A stretch of DNA of 64,000 bases, taken from assembly GCA_963978895.1 (NCBI GenBank), contig OZ022243.1:13285765-13349764 (forward strand), written 5' to 3'. Of this stretch, positions 62,091 to 64,000 are shown in pieces; within the stretch, counting starts at the first letter, position 1, and each line of letters starts with the position of its first letter. Source of the stretch: Erpobdella octoculata (taxonomy: Eukaryota > Annelida > Clitellata > Hirudinida > Erpobdellidae). A model generated the notes under the pieces. It made no database searches. It saw only the letters and a list, made by a program, of their open reading frames with translations, and was not told the DNA's origin. The position numbers and the translations under genes are program-made.

Positions 62091-62518
62091 TCTGCACTAA
62101 TGGATTCTAATGGATTGCTGTTTAAGCTACTGATTTTTAGAAAACTAACTTCTGTTTAACAACTATTGCCGTTATAATTGTTGGCGTTATTTTCTTGAAA
62201 GAGCGCCATGGTTTCCTTGGTTCCAACTGCGTTGCTACGTCCAATCTCCGCACGTTATTCGTATACACGTGATCAACTGCTGCAGGCTAGAAGAAGCCTC
62301 TGGTGTTCGCTCTCACCATCTACAATTTGCAACATATCTGAGCTTGGTTTGCGACGCCATCGTGGCTCTCGCACCGGCAAATACAAACAGAGAAAAATTA
62401 AAATAATAAAAACGAGAAGTACTACTTGCCCGTGACTTATCGTTCCTGATGACAGACGCTCGAGCACAAATCTCCTTTGTCCACGCTTTCAAAGACACTC
62501 TAACCCCTCGATAAAAAA

Positions 62519-62801
62519 ACTGAATCTTGGATCTCTTAACATCCGCTCCATTAACAACAAGGTCGATGCTGCACGTCAACTGTTGACCGATCATGACTTA
62601 GACATTCTAACACTGTGCGAAACGTGGCATGAAGACTCCGACTCAGTATGCATTCGTCGTTTAAAATCAGAGGTCCTCTCCGTCCATGAATGTGCTCGCA
62701 AAATTGACCCAAAGTCAGACCGAAATCATACAAATTATGTCAACCATGGTGGCGTAGCGATTATAGCTCGCTCTGGAAAGTTGTCAATGACATTATCCTA
62801 G
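62519..62801 (+). pseudogene. LINE endonuclease, N-terminal part
   Basis: LNLGSLNIRSINNKV, then LLTDHDLDILTLCETWHED and NHGGVAIIARSGKLS are the first third of an APE-type endonuclease. Catalytic residues further on are deleted. Confidence 0.82.
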
Positions 62802-62833
62802 CCATTGACTCTGGCGACATTGCGTTACTGTCG

Positions 62834-63952
62834 TTGTTAGACCTCTCATCGGAATTCGACACGGTCGATCATGATATATTGCCGGAGAGACTTAAGTTAT
62901 CCTTTGGCGTCCAATCAACGCCTTTATCCTGGATAAAATCATATTTGTCAGAACGATCTTACTCTGTCAGTTTTTGCGGGGCTATGTCACATGTCGACAC
63001 TGTCTATTGTGGTGTACCACAAGGTTCTGTCTTTGGACCACTACTTTTCATTTTATATACTGCTGACATTGAAAAAATTATTCAGTCATTTGGCTTATCT
63101 GTACATTTATACGCCGATGACACTCAACAGTACTGTAGCAGAAGACCGGTTGATGCAGCCACCCTTAAAAGAAAAACTGCTGAGTCAGTACAACAGGTGG
63201 CACAGTGGATGCCCTCCAACAGGCTTCAACTGAATGCTGGCAAAACTGAATGTATGTGGTGTGCCACGACAGGTCGACAGCTCATTCTTGACTGCTGCCC
63301 AATTGACCTAGGTGGTTCATCTGTTATGGTGCGGGACCTTGGTGTGCTGCTCAGCTCAGACATGTCCATGACTGGTCACGTGGGCAAGGTGGTCGGAGAG
63401 TGCTATTACAAGCTGCGACAACTCAAGACATGCAGACGATGCATACCAGTATCGGTTGCGTTGTCACTGGTTAATAGCTTTGTTGTCTCAAAAATCGACT
63501 ATTGCAACGCTCTGCTCGCTGATCAGCCTGACTATGTCCTCTGTCGCTTTCAGTCAGTACTCAACACTGCAGCGAGACTTGTTTTTGGTCTGAAGAAATT
63601 TGACCACATCTCAGATATCATGCGTGACAAACTTCATTGGTTAAGGGCTCGAGAGCATGTCGAATTTAAACTGTGTCTGCTGGTTTTCAAGGCCATGCAT
63701 GGACTAGTGCCTGAATACATCACGTCAATGTGCTTGCCCGTCAGTTCAGTTGAATCCCGTCGGCGATTGCGTTCTGCGACCGCTGGAAACCTGGTCGTGC
63801 CTGCGACGACTACCAAGTTTGGACAACGGGCCTTTTCTGTCGCTGCTATTAAAGCATGGAACTGTCTTCCCATATCTATTCGTTTATCTTGTTCTGTTGA
63901 GGCTTTTAAAAAAGCTCTTAAAACTCATCTGTTCATTAAGTCTTATAACTAA
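62834..63952 (+). CDS. L2/CR1 LINE reverse transcriptase, C-terminal 372 codons
   Basis: An undamaged frame: DLSSEFDTVDHDILPERLKL (catalytic Asp region), GVPQGSVFGPLLFILYTADI, HLYADDTQQYC (YADD active site), MPSNRLQLNAGKTECMW, VSKIDYCNALLADQP, and the C-terminal PVSSVESRRRLRSATAGN and KAWNCLPISIR segments typical of these LINEs. The ATG is internal. The fingers part and most of the endonuclease are removed by the deletion upstream, so it is non-functional despite the open frame. Confidence 0.92.
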   Translation: MLDLSSEFDTVDHDILPERLKLSFGVQSTPLSWIKSYLSERSYSVSFCGAMSHVDTVYCGVPQGSVFGPLLFILYTADIEKIIQSFGLSVHLYADDTQQYCSRRPVDAATLKRKTAESVQQVAQWMPSNRLQLNAGKTECMWCATTGRQLILDCCPIDLGGSSVMVRDLGVLLSSDMSMTGHVGKVVGECYYKLRQLKTCRRCIPVSVALSLVNSFVVSKIDYCNALLADQPDYVLCRFQSVLNTAARLVFGLKKFDHISDIMRDKLHWLRAREHVEFKLCLLVFKAMHGLVPEYITSMCLPVSSVESRRRLRSATAGNLVVPATTTKFGQRAFSVAAIKAWNCLPISIRLSCSVEAFKKALKTHLFIKSYN

Positions 63953-64000
63953 ACTTCTTTTTATTTTATTTATTTTTTTTGTGTGTGTTTATCCAAGGTT

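Larger units (their letters stand above)
62208..64000 (+). mobile_element. L2/CR1-type LINE, internally deleted, reaches window edge
   Basis: It starts with an ORF2 N-terminal region (SYTRDQLLQARRSLW and GLRRHRGSRTGK), then the endonuclease start LGSLNIRSINNKVDAA. A jump near 62792 goes directly to RT. After the stop at 63952 an AT-rich 3' part continues to the window end. Confidence 0.85.

Overview
The window is animal nuclear DNA: AT-rich, full of (TA)n microsatellites, and made almost entirely of transposable elements, many inserted inside one another. The mix points to an invertebrate, probably aquatic, but I cannot name a phylum. It contains hAT, Mutator-like (MULE) and P-like DNA transposons, a Ty3/Gypsy element, Penelope-like elements, L2/CR1-type LINEs, tRNA-derived repeats, and one host gene of the GPR107/108 receptor family. 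No CRISPR arrays, rRNA genes or ordinary tRNA genes were seen.

1-5.5 kb: four hAT elements with different short subterminal repeats. One sits inside another with an exact 8-bp target-site duplication (TSD). 5.5-11 kb: (TA)n tracts alternating with a dispersed repeat that starts ACTAGCAGTGCCCGTAGC, a 298-bp tRNA-like tandem repeat, a purine-rich minisatellite family and a short hAT. 11.6-18.9 kb: an unassigned inverted-repeat element, a palindromic MULE derivative inside a PHD-finger remnant, a P-like element with a THAP exon inserted into an older copy of itself, and a broken uncharacterised gene. 18.9-23 kb: a 4.05-kb MULE with an intact FLYWCH/DDE transposase that splits that gene.

24.5-26.1 kb: a small six-exon gene on the minus strand, MULE-related in sequence, with a tandemly duplicated 87-bp exon. 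26.7-38.2 kb: a Gypsy element (minus strand, LTR to LTR) hit by at least four later insertions. The largest is a 4.5-kb MULE encoding a transposase-like protein with Ulp1-type protease and PHD parts and carrying five 178-bp repeats at one end. 39-42 kb: decayed hAT sequence, a 42-bp palindrome that looks like a P-like excision footprint, and another dispersed-repeat copy. 42.7-44.2 kb: the GPR107/108 gene, whose visible coding region is one long final exon.

44.6-51.3 kb: hAT-like and microsatellite-rich DNA, a hammerhead-ribozyme-like motif, a solo LTR, and a short LTR element encoding a SAP-domain acidic protein. 51.4-56.6 kb: a Penelope-like element split by two hATs. 57-58.4 kb: a second, internally deleted SAP-LTR element. 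59-64 kb: a second Penelope fragment and two head-to-head LINE copies, the last running to the window edge.

Elements were dated relative to one another using exact TSDs read on both flanks; most were found independently of any coding similarity. Apart from the GPR107/108 gene and possibly the 24.5-26.1 kb gene, the coding sequence here belongs to mobile elements and most of it is broken.
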